Shown: positions 49,970-62,400, counted from the stretch's first letter. The stretch: DNA of 64,000 nucleotides from Boswellia sacra (GCA_013180625.2 SNVD02010268.1:124001-188000), one strand, 5' to 3'. A program made the numbers and translations. The notes: generated by a model not told the origin, from the sequence alone.

Positions 49970-50139
49970 GGGTGTGTTCGTTTTTTAATCCAAATTTCCG
50001 TTTTCTGTACTACACATTTTCTAATGCATTTTACGTTCAATATCAACCACATATTCTTTTCAAAATTCAAAATAATTCAAAATCAACTACGTATTCTTAA
50101 ATCCAATTGAAAACAAAAACACAAAATCACAAAACGAAT
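49970..50139. mobile_element. Small AT-rich MITE, family member 3
   Basis: Ends GGTGTGTTCGTTTTTTAAT and AAAATCACAAAACGAA are imperfect inverted repeats. The core CAATATCAACCACATATTC and AACAAAAACACAAAATCAC match member 1 at 18884-19051. Confidence 0.6.
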
Positions 50140-50710
50140 TACTTCTCCATTAAAGTACATACATGTGTATGAGGAGCAAACAGATTCATACTTCAACTCC
50201 CACTTGATAAGTGAATCAACAATTTCAATGAAACACTATATCTTGTCATGTTAGAGGCTTGGAGAAATAGAGCAGTAAGAGGATTTCATGTCACAATTCA
50301 ATAACCCACGAGAAAAGAATAATTAAGCAACACTGATCTCCAATTCTCACTTTCTGGTGCTCAGTTCTGTCAACCAGACCTGCCGTTGCTACTACTTTCT
50401 TCTTCTAATGGGTCTGAAGACTCATTGACCAGATATCATATTTAGAATAGCTAGCCTTCCTATCATGATGTCTGAAGTACTGAACAGGGGATGGAAAAGG
50501 GTCCGTGATACACTTAAATTTCTCATCTACGAAGTCTTAGATGCTCTCTCTTGTGAAAAATAATTTACGTTGTATTCTGCCCCACTTTCAGTTTCCAAAT
50601 TAAATATTGTATCGGTCATTGGCATATGCAATTTGCAGAATTGCACAGGAAGATGCTTTCAGCAAAGAAGTAAGAACAAAATGAAGCTGTACAGTATTGG
50701 ACAAATTATT

Positions 50711-50815
50711 GCATTCTTAAATTGGGGGCAAAATAAGAGATTACAGGCCTAGAGCCATGCTTAACGCATTCTTAAGGTGGGGGCAGAATACGAGATTACA
50801 GGCCTAGAACCATGA
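50711..50815. repeat. Tandem duplication of about 56 bp in B3 pseudogene C
   Basis: GCATTCTTAARKTGGGGGCA...GAGATTACAGGCCTAGARCCATG occurs twice in tandem. The same region is single-copy in the related copy at 55.95 kb. Confidence 0.8.
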
Positions 50816-51406
50816 TTAGCATTTGACTTAACCATAGATTTCCAAAAGCTTGCTCGACTACCCTCTTTTGCTCTCTCTATGAATAAGCTTAATTTATAAG
50901 AACAACACCACTAAAAAAAAAAAAAAAACCATTCTATCACCTTGAAAATGCAGATGGAGAAGTAAAATACACAATAGACTAGTGTTTCCAACGCAATCTG
51001 TATGAAATATCCAGTAAACGAGGTCGATCATGTACAAACTCAGATCCAGCAGTCCAGTTCAAGAAGATAACCACGAAGAATTGGTTTCAAAATCAATAAC
51101 CAAAATGTTGTTGAGCACTCAGATTAAACCTGAACAACAATTTTAAAAAGGTTGGAAAGTGAAACTTTTTCTCACCAGTGCAGTGGAGCAGCCGGGATCG
51201 AGAGGCTGCTCGTAAACCCGGGTCAGCTCATCTTGCTCTCAGCTGTTTTCCTCTGCTTATTCTGGAAACCATCGAAGAGAGCAATCAGACAACACATGCA
51301 GAAAAGGCAGAAAGAAATGGGCAGATAGAAGATGAGAGAGTCAGAGACCATGATATGGCGTCTTGTCTGGGGGCTTGTCCTCTCGGTCTGCAGCTTGGGC
51401 ATCCAT

Positions 51407-53805
51407 GACAGGGATGTTTTTGTTAAATTCTCTTCTGAAACAGTAATCTAGTTGTTCCAGGCTTTTGTGCTCCTGAGTTTGCTTTCTCCAGTTCTGGTTT
51501 CTTCTTCTGATTATATAGGACGCTGATGACATAAACACGTGTTAAAAGCGGCTTGCAAACTTATCTGTTATGTTCTAACGTTGTTGGACTACGCTAGTTT
51601 TTTCGAGATTCTGTGCGCCTAATCTGGGAGAATGTTGCAGTGCATGCGATGTAACGTCTTGGCATATAAAAAAAAATAAATATAAAAATTATAAATTATA
51701 GAATAAAATTTATAAATGGTTATATAAAAGTTATGAAGTTATAATTATATAAAAATTATAAATGAGTAAAATAAAAATTATGCGTTATAACTTGAATTTT
51801 ATATATTTATAATTTTATTATATCTATTTATAATTTTTAAAAAATAATATATCAATACAGTAAATATACTGTAGCCATTCCTCTAATCTGGGGATTTGCC
51901 TGAAACTTGTGTTGTTTGACTATTTACAGTGGTTTTATTGAATTTTGTTCTTGCAAAATAAGTAAACATGTTGACGTTGTAATAGTGGGCTAACGGGACT
52001 TCAGCCATGCTCAAACGCAGAAATGCTACTTTCAGAATGATTTTCAGCGATGAAACTGTATGGTTTCAATCATAGTAGAACAAAACATGATATTTAGCAA
52101 ATATACTAACAGGGCGAAGACAATAAGGGACAATTTAATTTAATTTCTCTAAGCAACTATTTTTCAAATAAAAGAAAGAGAAAAAGTACCTCTAATTTTG
52201 GAGAAGTTAATATAATCCTCTCTTGTTGACCTAAAATTTAAGAAAGAAAATAGCATCAAAATTAGAAAGGGAAAGATATTAAAGAAATTAATAGATTTTC
52301 TTTAGAAAATTAGATGGGATAATTTAGGAGAAACTAAAATTTAATAATAAAAAATGAAAATTAAATTGACGATAAGATAGATTTAAATTGACGATGATTT
52401 GATATTAAATAGTAATTCATAATTGACTAAATATATTATACAAGTAAAATAAAATAATGTCAAATGCTTGTAAGTATTTCTCCTCACTCACTAATCCCAT
52501 ATAATCAATTAAGTCAAGTTTATAGGAACGAATTCCAGTGACATTAGCAACGAATTCCAGTGACATTAGCAACGAATGCATCGTTCTCTCTAGTCTAATC
52601 AACTTTGTCGATTGCTTTTGGGTCTGATTATTGTTTAGTTTACGTGTAGAGTCACCTCCTCCAATTGAACCAACTTTCCATATTTTACTATTTTTCCCAT
52701 CAAATATGGGGCTTAGAGAGTATTCACCATATATAATTTTAAAATATAATTTTTTAGCTTTTAATTTCATGAAATTCAAAAGTTGAGATGATTAATTAAT
52801 TAACAATGCTAAATATAATTTTGAAACTTTCAATCTTAATCATTAAATTTGATGAAATTAAGGATTAAAATATTATGTCAAAAAATTTGTCACAATATCC
52901 GTTCCTATATATATCTATCTTAAAGAATAGTTTGATGAAATCTATTAAAATTGGTATTTTTAATCACCTTCTTATTATGCTTAATATTAAGACAAATCAT
53001 GAGAACACTAATGAAATTAGCTCATTTCCTCTCTTTTTCTTTCAATTTCTACATTGATTTTTAGTTGGAGCAAAATTTTGAGAAAATGTTGAAAAAAAAA
53101 AAGTCAATTCTAAACAATTGTTGAGCAATACTTAATCTTTTTGAGTGACACCTTTAATTGGTTGAGATCCGGTTCGTTCCGCATTAATTTCAAAAACAAA
53201 GGGTAAATTTGACATTATAATATTGAAATTGGTTAGACAATCAAATATTTGACATAAACAAGTTTTTATCAATACTAACCATTTTGATCAACTAACACCA
53301 TGATCAATATTTTAAACTTCCTCCCATGAATAATACGGGCTTTTGGAGGAGAACTCAAACTCCAAAGGACATGGGTGGCCGCGTATATCATCGTAATTGT
53401 TTTATAAAAAATCGTGACATAAATACTTAGTCATTCATCTTAATTGGAAAGCATATATATATATACATTACTGTAATGTTTGTAGCCATCAAGAAAACGT
53501 AATGTGTTTTGGAATTGAATTTGAAAACAATGTAGCAGGAGCATCGTGGTTGGTCTCTAGTTTGGATATATCAATTAAAATTGCCTAAGCTGAAGCCCAT
53601 CCGAATCCCAAAAGTAAACGGAGTTCAATCCTAGTAGGACATACATTTCATTCTCATATTATTAGGATCAGGAATACCAGTAGTAGTTATGCACCAATAT
53701 AAATCAATTAGCGAAGAAATTAACAGCAGCAGTTTGGAAGGAATTTGAGAAGGTGAATATAGCAAAGGCCTTCGTTATTAAAAGACACAGATCACAGAAA
53801 TCATC
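51407..53805. other. Divergent intergenic region between B3 copy C and F-box copy 3
   Basis: No gene. Contains a very AT-rich stretch at 51660-51870, the repeated GAACCAACTTTCCATATTTT block at 52667, a 21-base local duplication (AACGAATTCCAGTGACATTAG) near 52530-52572, and from about 53290 the duplicated F-box upstream region shared with 32130-32590. Confidence 0.5.
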
Positions 53806-54831
53806 ATGCCCAATCTTTCTGAAGATATCTTAAGCTTAGTCATTAAGCGTCTTTCTTATAGAGATCATATACGTTTGCAGGCAGTCTGCAAGAGTTGGCG
53901 AGAAGCTGCGACTGCAAACACTAATGTTGTAAAATATGAGAAACTTCCCTGGATTCTTGCCGACCATTCTCCTTGGTCTTCATGTTTTCTCTACAACCCT
54001 TCTCGCAAACAACAATATACTGTTTTTACTAGGGAAAGATGTAGAGACATTTTTGTTGATGCAAAAGCTATTGATTCAAAATTGGGTTGGGTGCTGTTCT
54101 TCGAATACACTCGGCCTATTGATACCGATGAACCCATAATTGAATTTCCAGAGCTGAACAAAGACTAGTTTGGGCCTTTAGATATAGCCAGATTCTCTAC
54201 CACTCCGGATTCTCCGGATTGTATATTGTTTGTATTGACACAATACAATTTCAGCACGTGCAGGCCAAGGGATAGAAAATGGTCTCATCTCCCATATTTC
54301 CTTTTACAAAGTAATTTCTATCATCCTGACGGTGTTGCTTATATGGATGGAGTGTCCTATGCTACTTTCTATTTGACAGCTATATTTACCCACAATGTTG
54401 CAGTGGAGGAATACTATGAGCATCTGTATCCTTAGAGTGGGGATGGGGTGCCTGATGATCCTGAGCAGCTGCTTGTGTCTGACGGAGAGCTTTTATTGGC
54501 GTCAAAGTATGGTGGCAGGTGGCGTGTTTTGAGGTGTGATCTGTCACAAATGGAATCGTCTCCAATTGAAAGATTGGGGAATAGATGCTTGTTCTTGAGT
54601 CGTGCTTACAAAATATCCTTACCAGCGGAGAAGGGAAGTGAACTAGCAATCACAATATATTCCATCAACTTTGACCAACAACTATATCCTCAACTTCAAG
54701 GTTATCACATTTCACAACAAAGTCAATCCTCCTCGTGGCATCAAATTTCACAGATCTATATTTATTTTAATTATTGTAGCAGCATCAAATACATGGCCAA
54801 ATCTTGGATTCAGCCTCATCTTGGTCCATAA
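53806..54831 (+). pseudogene. F-box/DUF295 gene copy 3 with two in-frame TAG codons
   Basis: From ATG 53806 a single frame runs to a TAA at 54829-54831, broken only by TAG at 54166-54168 and TAG at 54433-54435. There is no frameshift. Encoded parts: F-box LSEDILSLVIKRLSYRDHIR and LQAVCKSWREAATAN; a middle with WILADHSPWSSCFLYNPSRK; then, past the first stop, ILFVLTQYNFSTCRPRDRKW; past the second, DDPEQLLVSDGELLLASKYG and RCDLSQMESSPIERLGNRCL. This is the layout of plant F-box proteins with a C-terminal DUF295 domain, which act as substrate receptors of SCF ubiquitin ligases. Upstream DNA is shared with copy 2. The first stop leaves only 120 residues with the F-box, so a truncated product is conceivable, but a recent pseudogene is more likely. 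Confidence 0.85.
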
Positions 54832-55632
54832 AAATTGGATTTTTCTTCGTTTGTACCTTACATATGTATGTATAACTCCTTTTTTCAGTACATATGTGAG
54901 CAAAGAGAATCACGGCACAAGTCCACATTAATTTCCGCTACTTTAATCGCCTTTTTTTTGTAGCCTTTGCAGGTCTTATATTTATGACAACATGAGGGTT
55001 AAGCAAACATATGAAAAACTTTATATATCTTGTCATGTTAGATTAAAGTACATGCATGTGTATGAGGAGCGGATAGATTCATACTTCAACTCCCACTTGA
55101 TAAGTGAATTAACAATTTCAATAAAAAACTACTTTCGCCATGTTAGAGGCTCGGAAGAATAAAGCAGTACAAGGATTTCATGTCCCAATTCAATAACCGA
55201 TGTGCAAAGAATAATTTAAGTAACACTGATGTCTATTCTCACTTTCTGGTGCTCAGTTTGTTGAGAAACTCTTTCCAAACAAAATTTGTCAACCAGACCT
55301 CCCGGTGCTACTACTTTCTTCTTCTAATTGGTCTCAAGAATCATTGACCACATATCATTTTTTTTTTAATTGTTTAATAAGAAACGAAGATTGTATTATT
55401 ATATATGAAAATATATACAAGATAAAGAACAAGATGTCCTTTAGCAAAAACAAAATGGAAACAAACTAGCTGGCCTTCCTATCGTCTTGTTCTGTATATT
55501 TTCTATGCTAGGAATTGCACATTTCAGCTCTTTTATACACTTTTTTTGTTGAAGCAATATCAAATCACCGATTAAATGCTTCTTCTGATCACTCACTTTT
55601 CAAATGAGGCACTAGAATAAATAGTGATAGAA

Positions 55633-55633
55633 A

Positions 55634-55685
<52 letters not shown>
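55633..55685. repeat. Compound CT-TA microsatellite
   Basis: About thirteen CT units followed by about thirteen TA units. Confidence 0.95.
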
Positions 55686-55689
<4 letters not shown>

Positions 55690-56583
55690 GAAAGAAGATA
55701 TGAACTGTACCTTAAAGTTTAAAGCTCCAAACTAAATGAAACACTAGAACATCATCCTCATGTAAATCGTATGCATCAACAAATGCTTTCCAATCATTAC
55801 CCAATGCTTTCCTTTATCGAAAAAAATTTACTTTGTATTCTATTCGACTTTTAGTTTCCAGATTAAATACTGTGTCACTCATTGGCACATGCAATTTGCA
55901 CAATTGCATAAGAAGATGCTGTCACCAAAGAAGTAAGAGCAAATGAAGCTGCCCAGAATTGAGGGCAGAATACCAGACCTGCAAGCCAATAGCCATGGGT
56001 AACATTTGACTTAACCATAGATTTCCAAAAGCTTGGGAAGCTACCTTCTAGGTTTGCTCAAACCTCTTGTCCTCTCTCTATTATAGGTGAATGAACTTTA
56101 TAAGAATAATGCCACCAGAAAAACCATTCTACCACTTCAGAAATGTAGATGGAGAAGTAAAATATACAGTAGACTAGTGTTCAAACACAATCTGTATGAA
56201 ATATCCAGTAAAAGAGTTCAATCATGTTCAAACTCAGATCCGGCAGTCCAGTTCAAGAAGATAACCACCCAGAATTAATGGGTTAATTTCAAAATCAATA
56301 ACCAAAATGTTGTTGAACACTCAGATTAAACCCGAACAACAATTTTAAATAGGTTGGAAAATGAAGTTTTTTCTGACCAGTTCAATGGCGCAGCCGGGAT
56401 CCAGAGTCTCCTCGTAAATCTGGGTCAGCTTCATCTTGCTCTCAGCTGTTTTCGTTTGCTTATTCTGGAAACAATCACAACATCAGAACCAAACAGACAA
56501 CATATGAAGAAAAGACAGAAAGAAATAGATTGAGAGATGAAAGAGTCAGAACATGCTTCTGGGTCTGCAGCTTGGGCATCCAT
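55690..56583 (-). pseudogene. B3 pseudogene D
   Basis: Minus-strand exon pieces parallel pseudogene C: 56583 downward, MDAQAADPEACSDS; about 56467-56380, KQTKTAESKMKLTQIYEETL then DPGCAIEL; about 56085-56000, SFPSFWKSMVKSNVTHGYWL preceded in frame by a TGA; about 55920-55715, the second half of B3 with LHVPMSDTVFNLETKSRIEY and DAYDLHEDDVLVFHLVWSFK, the middle shifted in frame. Belongs to a second B3 type, distinct from B3-A and B3-B in its first exons. Flanks on both sides (55060-55200, 55850-56460) align with 50150-50290 and 50560-51260, showing a tandem duplication of the C/D pair. Confidence 0.8.
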
Positions 56584-57059
56584 GAGAGCATTGACAGGGC
56601 TCTTTTTGTTAAATTTTCTTCTGAATTGAAATCTAGAGTTTTAAGCTTTTGTGTTCCCGAGTTCACTTTGCTTTTGTTTTTTCTCCGGCTCTAGTTTCTT
56701 GTCCTAATCATTACGCTGATGGATAAACACGTGTTAAAAGTGATTCGTTTTACACGGGTCATGTTTTAGAATATTTTTATTGAATATAAACAGTGTTAGA
56801 TTTTTGTGCTCCTAAACTTGCCCGAAATTTGTCGTTTGAATATTTCGGTCGGATTGGTCGTCTCCAACATAAAAACCAAAATGTAGTTATATTCGCCCGC
56901 TCGTTTGCTGTTGAGCAATGCTTCGTTTTCATTTTTTCTAGTACCATTATTGCCAAGCAACAGCCAACAGTTTATCAGTTCTCTTAGCTATGTAACTATA
57001 GGCACCTGACAAATCAAAAATATTAACTCATGGGAACCTGCATTCAACAAGCTTTATGT

Positions 57060-57245
57060 GCCAATTATAACTAGCAAGGAGTTAGCCAGTCATCACCCAT
57101 GCATGAACGCATGCGTATCCAACTTCCTTCAGGAGCAATGGAACATGAACCCCGGCCCCAAGTCTGTCAATGCCAATTTCAGGAGACTGATTAAGAGCCT
57201 CATCAACTTCATCTGAACCATTCGCTCTCACTAAATATAGTAATA
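57060..57245 (-). pseudogene. Isolated B3-gene exon remnant
   Basis: The minus strand reads YLVRANGSDEVDEALNQSPE, the counterpart of the VYIVRFNCSDEVDGAL exon of B3-B that follows the B3 domain. No neighbouring B3 exons are left. Confidence 0.65.
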
Positions 57246-59235
57246 TACTCAAAAGATAACAAGAAAAGGTAAAACAAACCAGTACTGCTTAGTCACAATG
57301 GAGGCTTAATTGAAATAGCAGTCATAATGGAGGCACTTCTTTCTGTGCAAGCCTTCTGGGTTGCATCCAAATATCAGTCTTTTGGCCTCTGCCACCTTTT
57401 TTCTTCACGCCCAGCGTAGCAGCTCTTACTCCTTGGTAGCAAAATGAATGAAACTAATCGTAGTAAAACATGTTGTAAAGTTAATTTATAGAATGTTGCC
57501 ATGCAACACTACACCAACTTCGTTTTCATACACTGCGAAAACAAGACTAGAAGAATCGATATGTAAATGCTCTTGATCATGTAATAATTTTCCGCTCAGG
57601 ATTAGTTAAATTGCATACATCTATATGCTGGCGAGAGCTTGATCAGTAGGTGATGTTGCCAAGGAACTCAAGGAGTATATCATATTAACAATTATTCTGA
57701 GTTATCTGACAACATTTTACACCGATTAAACATGGAGACACAACGAAATCAGGCTAAAGTGGATTTCTATCCATTGTTTTTTAGTTTATGCTCTCACGGA
57801 AAGAACACATTTTCCTTACTTCATTGAAGTCCCAAAATGGATTGAATTGTCACAATTATGGTCCCAGGAAATAAGTAACGATCAAAACTTCATGGTCAAT
57901 ACTCAACTATTTTGTTTTGAAACTGCGGCCAAGACAATCAATAGTGGGTCCAAAACCTTGGACTTTAATTACAACCAATGTAACTGTTACTGTACTGGCT
58001 TGATAATGGTCATATCAGCTCTTAAATCAAAGATCAAGGTCAAGGCGAACCTAACAAATACTAAATGTTGACTCCCTCCTTACCTGAGTTTTAAGGGTTT
58101 GATTTTTCAAATCTTTCTTGGGACAATCAATTTCGAAGGTTGATAGTGTTTGAAAATGCTTCTGGTATCTTAGAAGCAGGTTTCAGATGGTTAAGATCTA
58201 TTGCCTTTACTTATAATGTTTGTTGAGATTTAAAAACAACCATTTTAAAAGCTTTTTCGAGATAAAAATGACTAGTTCAATATTCTTTTTGTTTATATAA
58301 TAGTGTCGATAAATTTGCCTTTTTTTTTTTTTTTGGGGCCCTTTGGAGTTCCATCACTAGAGCTAATTCCGATGAAGCTAAAACAGATATGGTAGTGTAT
58401 AATCCAAAACTTATCAATGGACATTTTTAATGAGCATTCTTGCCATATAATGAAGAAAAACGAAGCAAAACTCACAAACAAGCAAACAAAAACAGTAAAA
58501 AAAAAAATCTACATTTCAATTTCGTCTCTAAACAGAACCAAATCAATTAAAATTTAGAATTTAAAAAATAAATAAATAAGAGGAAGAGATTGTAGGCTGA
58601 GCATTACAAACTCCAGCCTCAAGCTTGATCGTTTAAGTCATGTACAGGTTATTTTGTCACTCTCCAATAATACCAAAAAGATACTTCGTACAGAAAATAC
58701 TATTTCACTACTTAAATCTTCTGCTTCCCAGCTTCTAACACCGCTAAACCAGGTCTACACATTGTGAGATCAGTCTTAAACATGCATTTCGTTCTACGTA
58801 TTATACGACAATAAGTCCTATACAATTCCATCTGTACACACTTCACGCTGGAGGATTAGCTGACAAACAAAAAAGGTTTACACACAGTTGTCTTCTGAAA
58901 TGTCGAGAAGGTCTCGGGGAGAATACACGCATTGCTGACTTAGCTCTATCATAATCTCTTAGAAGCTTCTGAAGAAGTCAAGCAAAGCCAACTGCACAGA
59001 GTCCATCTATAATCTTTAAGACATTATAAATTTTGAGCAACAATTGCATTTGACGCCAGGGAAAGGTGAAAGCCTACGAGCAGACTGCAAATGGCTGCCA
59101 ATTTGTGGAGCCTGAAAATCCAATTTCCCAACCGACAACATTCTTGGGAACACAGATGTCAAACATGAACTAGCCAAGAACACTATGCGCGCTGAGTCTT
59201 GGGGGGAAGGCGGGTAAATAGGTCCTTCATTTTGC
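57246..59235. other. No gene recognised
   Basis: No protein or RNA gene recognised. From about 58590 the base composition is less AT-rich and lacks obvious repeats, which could be 3' leader sequence for the exon-like frame at 59236-59511 (minus). Confidence 0.4.
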
Positions 59236-59511
59236 TTATCTTGGAAAGAGCGAGTCTTGATCCGCTTTCATGCTCTGCTGAACTTGCAAGAAGAAGTGCT
59301 CACTCGGCCCAACTGCAACTCTTCTTAGGCTTTTGTTTGAAATGATTGCTACTTTCTGACAGTCAAAAATTAACTCAGATATCTCATTGTGCATTCCCCT
59401 ATGCAAGCTCTGTCTCCAAATTGGTGGAATTCTTGGAAATACACTGAAGTAGCCTCCCCAAGCAAATTGCTTACAGCAGCCCTGTATCGGTACGGTTATG
59501 CTGGCAATGAC
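59236..59511 (-). other. Exon-like open frame, unrecognised, possible last exon
   Basis: After a CTTCAG acceptor-like sequence the minus strand is open for 91 codons to a TAA at 59236, reading VIASITVPIQGCCKQFAWGG at its start and VAVGPSEHFFLQVQQSMKAD near its end. A second open stretch at about 60410-60290 (minus) reads NDELAPNQVICNFAQSLQEL and then GVAFELVTRNG with AG/GT borders. The two do not join in phase with the borders I can see. They may be the last exons of a gene or relic, or chance. No family recognised. Confidence 0.3.
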
Positions 59512-60689
59512 CTGAAGTCCAATTTAATTATATAATTACATGGCGCAAACAAGAAATGATGAAGTCCAATGCATTATTCAGAACCAAAAAGGTTAGGTGA
59601 TCATTGCGCTACCCGTAACGTAGACAATAACACACCGACAACCATAATCTAATGGAATCCACCAGGAATAATGATTTTCTCATTGACCAAACAAGAAGGA
59701 ACTCAAACAACATTTTCTACGGATCAATCTCAGTCGGGTTAGCTACATCATCAGAAGAATAAAGATGGGTAAGGAAGACATCCTACTGAAATTAAAGATC
59801 ATGTTAAAATTAATTTGCTAAAAACCATTAAACCTTTGAGTAATTCACAGGATGTTAAGCAGCAACATCAACTAAAGTCATTGCCCTTAACGTGGGGTTA
59901 ACATTCAAGAACTTTCAAATTCTTGATTACTCACATGAATGGGTAAAAATCACAAATTTCAGACTTCATCTCTCAGAACCAGTCGATTAAATATTTAGTC
60001 ATTGAGAAAATCAGTATGGCACCCGCTATTTTATTTTTGATGGGAAACAGAAAGTAATATGGCACCTACAATTTAGAATGACTTGCCTACACAATTGCAT
60101 AGAACTTTTGGTGCACTGCTAACTGTAAAAATTAATGGTCATCCTGACAGATAGTCAAAACAAGAACACCTAATATCCACCCTATTAATATATGCATTAC
60201 ACAACAATAACAATAAATCGATAGATTAAATTACATGGGAATTTAGCAAACAAAAGGTGGGTTGAGAGAAACCTATGTGAGGAGAGCCATTCCGGGTCAC
60301 AAGCTCAAAAGCAACCCCAAGTTCTTGTAGACTTTGAGCAAAATTACAGATAACTTGATTTGGGGCAAGTTCATCATTTTCTGAGCACTAAGTAAGAAAT
60401 GGAGCTCCCAGATCCCACATAATATATGGAGGAATTTAAGATTAATGAACATTACAGGCTGAAAGAATAATTGAAGGGGTTATAGGCAAGATAAAAACTA
60501 ACAATTTAGGAATGTAAGCTCTCCTAATACTTAACATGTTGAGATTGAAACCTAATAAGGCATAAACTATCTAAACCAGAAGTGACACCATTTGCAACCC
60601 AAGATAAAAGCTTCAATGGTCCAGGATTCTTCTGGATGGTGGGGGGAGACCAAATTGAGCTTAGAAATCACTAGTAAAATCTATTGGTT

Positions 60690-61990
60690 ACATAATCAGG
60701 CCAGTGATTCATTGTTGAAAACGATTAAAAAACAGCAACAGAGATTTGAACGGCCAAAATCCGCCAGACACATGTGAAGGGAGCATAAACTCAATCAAGC
60801 TAGGGAATTCAGGTACCAAATTTGCTCGAACATCCTTGCTCGCTCAATGACATCAAAATTAACTTTGTCAGTATCATACAAGCCATCATATGTAGCTCTC
60901 TTTCGTTTTTCACTAAAGAAAATAACAGAAGAAAACCAACCAAAACTTTTGTTTCATTGTACTAAAAAAGGATAAAAATACAAATCAATTAAATTCACCG
61001 ACCATCTGGAATTTCTCATTAACTTATTATTACTATCTGAAACATTCAAAGAAGCAAGAAACTAGATCTTGCAACATAACAAAACAGTTACAATTCAAAA
61101 ACTGTACGCACTGCTGCAATTGCAAAACCAAGTGAATATAATTACAAATGCATCCAGAAATTAAAACATAAATCTAACTGACCAGCAGAGAAAGAGAAAG
61201 GTAACATGAATGGCTTGGCATCAGATCCGTAGGGGCTTATAGTTTAATTGGTTGAAACAGGTACTTGCTTATCAATTTTACTACAGTCCACAGAAAAACA
61301 AGAGAATCCTCCGAAAGAATAATTTAATAAGATAAGAGACAAAGTTCTTTTGTTATTATTTTTCCAGAAAAAACAAAGCCAAAATGAAGAAGAATACAAG
61401 AGTTAGAAAGCCTCTATAGCAACTTCAAAGCTTCTAGTAATACACAAAACTTTCTTGGTATTTATCAACAATCCACCAAATAAGTCTATCAATAAATAAA
61501 CAAAAAAAAAATCATCAAGTTCATTACTTTAAGGGAAAAAATAGAAAGCATACAAGAACCCAGAAAACAGATTTCAAGTTCACTCACTTTATTGCTAGTC
61601 AACATATTTTCCTTGCGTTTCCGCGGCTTTCCCTTCTTAAGCGACTCCAAATGATCAGACCCAGATGAGATATACACACATATAACTATAATAGAGTAAT
61701 ATTTGAGAATAAAGTCACTTTCTTCCTCTTTTCCAGAGACAGAACTGAAGGGCTGTATGAAGGTTTCAAATGAGCTGAGTTCTCTTTCTTTTAAGTACCA
61801 AGAAAAAAAAGGATGAAAAGACCGTTTAATTTGAATTTGTACTAGTATCTTAAATTGTTGGGTTGTTAATTTCTCATGACAGTGACAGACTTCCACTGTG
61901 CACCAGTCACCTTCTCTGGAACCAGCTTTCCTTATTTTAATTTTCTTCCCATAAATATGGGGGCTTTTGGAGAATTCACCGTATATGTGT
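60690..61990 (-). pseudogene. B3 gene relic E with promoter
   Basis: The minus strand at about 60915-60755 reads EKRKRATYDGLYDTDKVNFD, then, after a one-base deletion relative to B3-B in the GAGCGAGC(C)AAGGATG region, LPSHVSGGFWP. Intron sequence, the first exon (about 61640-61585, GKPRKRKENMLTSNK before GTGAGT) and the upstream block at 61919 follow in the same order as in B3-B. The second half of B3 and all later exons are missing. Confidence 0.8.
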
Positions 61991-62006
61991 GTGTGTGTGT
62001 GTGTGT
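61986..62006. repeat. GT microsatellite
   Basis: About ten GT units. Confidence 0.9.
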
Positions 62007-62029
62007 TTGTTTATTAATTTCAATTGGTA

Positions 62030-62400
62030 ACTTTGCATAAACTGAAGCCTATGCGAATCCCAAAAGCAAACGGAGTCCATTCCTGTAGAACATAGAGCTG
62101 AACAAAAAGCTTGGACATCTTGATATATAGCCAAAGTCTATACAACTCCCGATTCTTCGGATTGTGTACTTTTCTATTGACAGACTCCTTTATACAGGCC
62201 AAGGGTTAGAGAACGGTCTCATCTCCCATATTTCCTTTCACAAGGTGATTTAGATTCCGGTCGTGCTAACCAAGAAGAAACTTTGCACATCAAGCAGAAA
62301 GTTCTGAGGTGCGACCAGTCAATAATGGAATGGTTTCCAGTTGAAAGATTGGGGAATGGATGGCTATTCACTCATATTTGTTCTGTTTGCTCTAAAACTA
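62030..62400 (+). pseudogene. F-box/DUF295 relic, copy 4
   Basis: Pieces in the order of copy 3: CCCAAAAGCAAACGGAGT (upstream region), GGATTGTGTACTTTTCTATT, CAGGCCAAGGGTTAGAGAAC (CRPRDRKW region), GGTCTCATCTCCCATATTTC, then GAGGTGCGACCAGTCAATAA and GAATGGTTTCCAGTTGAAAG (RCDLSQMEW region). The F-box itself and most of DUF295 are deleted. Confidence 0.75.

Larger units (their letters stand above)
43640..51406 (-). pseudogene. B3 pseudogene C, split by the Copia element
   Basis: Minus-strand exon pieces: 51406-51345, MDAQAADREDKPPDKTPYHG; about 51260-51165, KQRKTAESKM then a stop; about 50900-50845, FWKSMVKSNANH (start of B3); about 50640-50550 (middle of B3); 49729-49680, VYIVRANGFLNVDAEAKQLI; then the C-terminal exon, cut at codons for TKY|ELCC by the Copia element, with parts at 49600-49442 and 44082-43640. 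The latter reads FLHDHLLKSINCKLAAEI and LDKTLKDFELLDLNVGFLRA, as in the C-terminal exon of B3-B. In-frame stops occur at several points, including two on the 44-kb side. Clearly dead. Confidence 0.85.

Noticed and set aside
51178..51408. 76-codon plus-strand frame
   Set aside because: It is antisense to the first two exons of B3 pseudogene C.
61225..61260. GGGGCTTATAGTTTAATTGG, reminiscent of a tRNA 5' part
   Set aside because: No matching acceptor arm or T-loop GTTCRA follows at the right distance.
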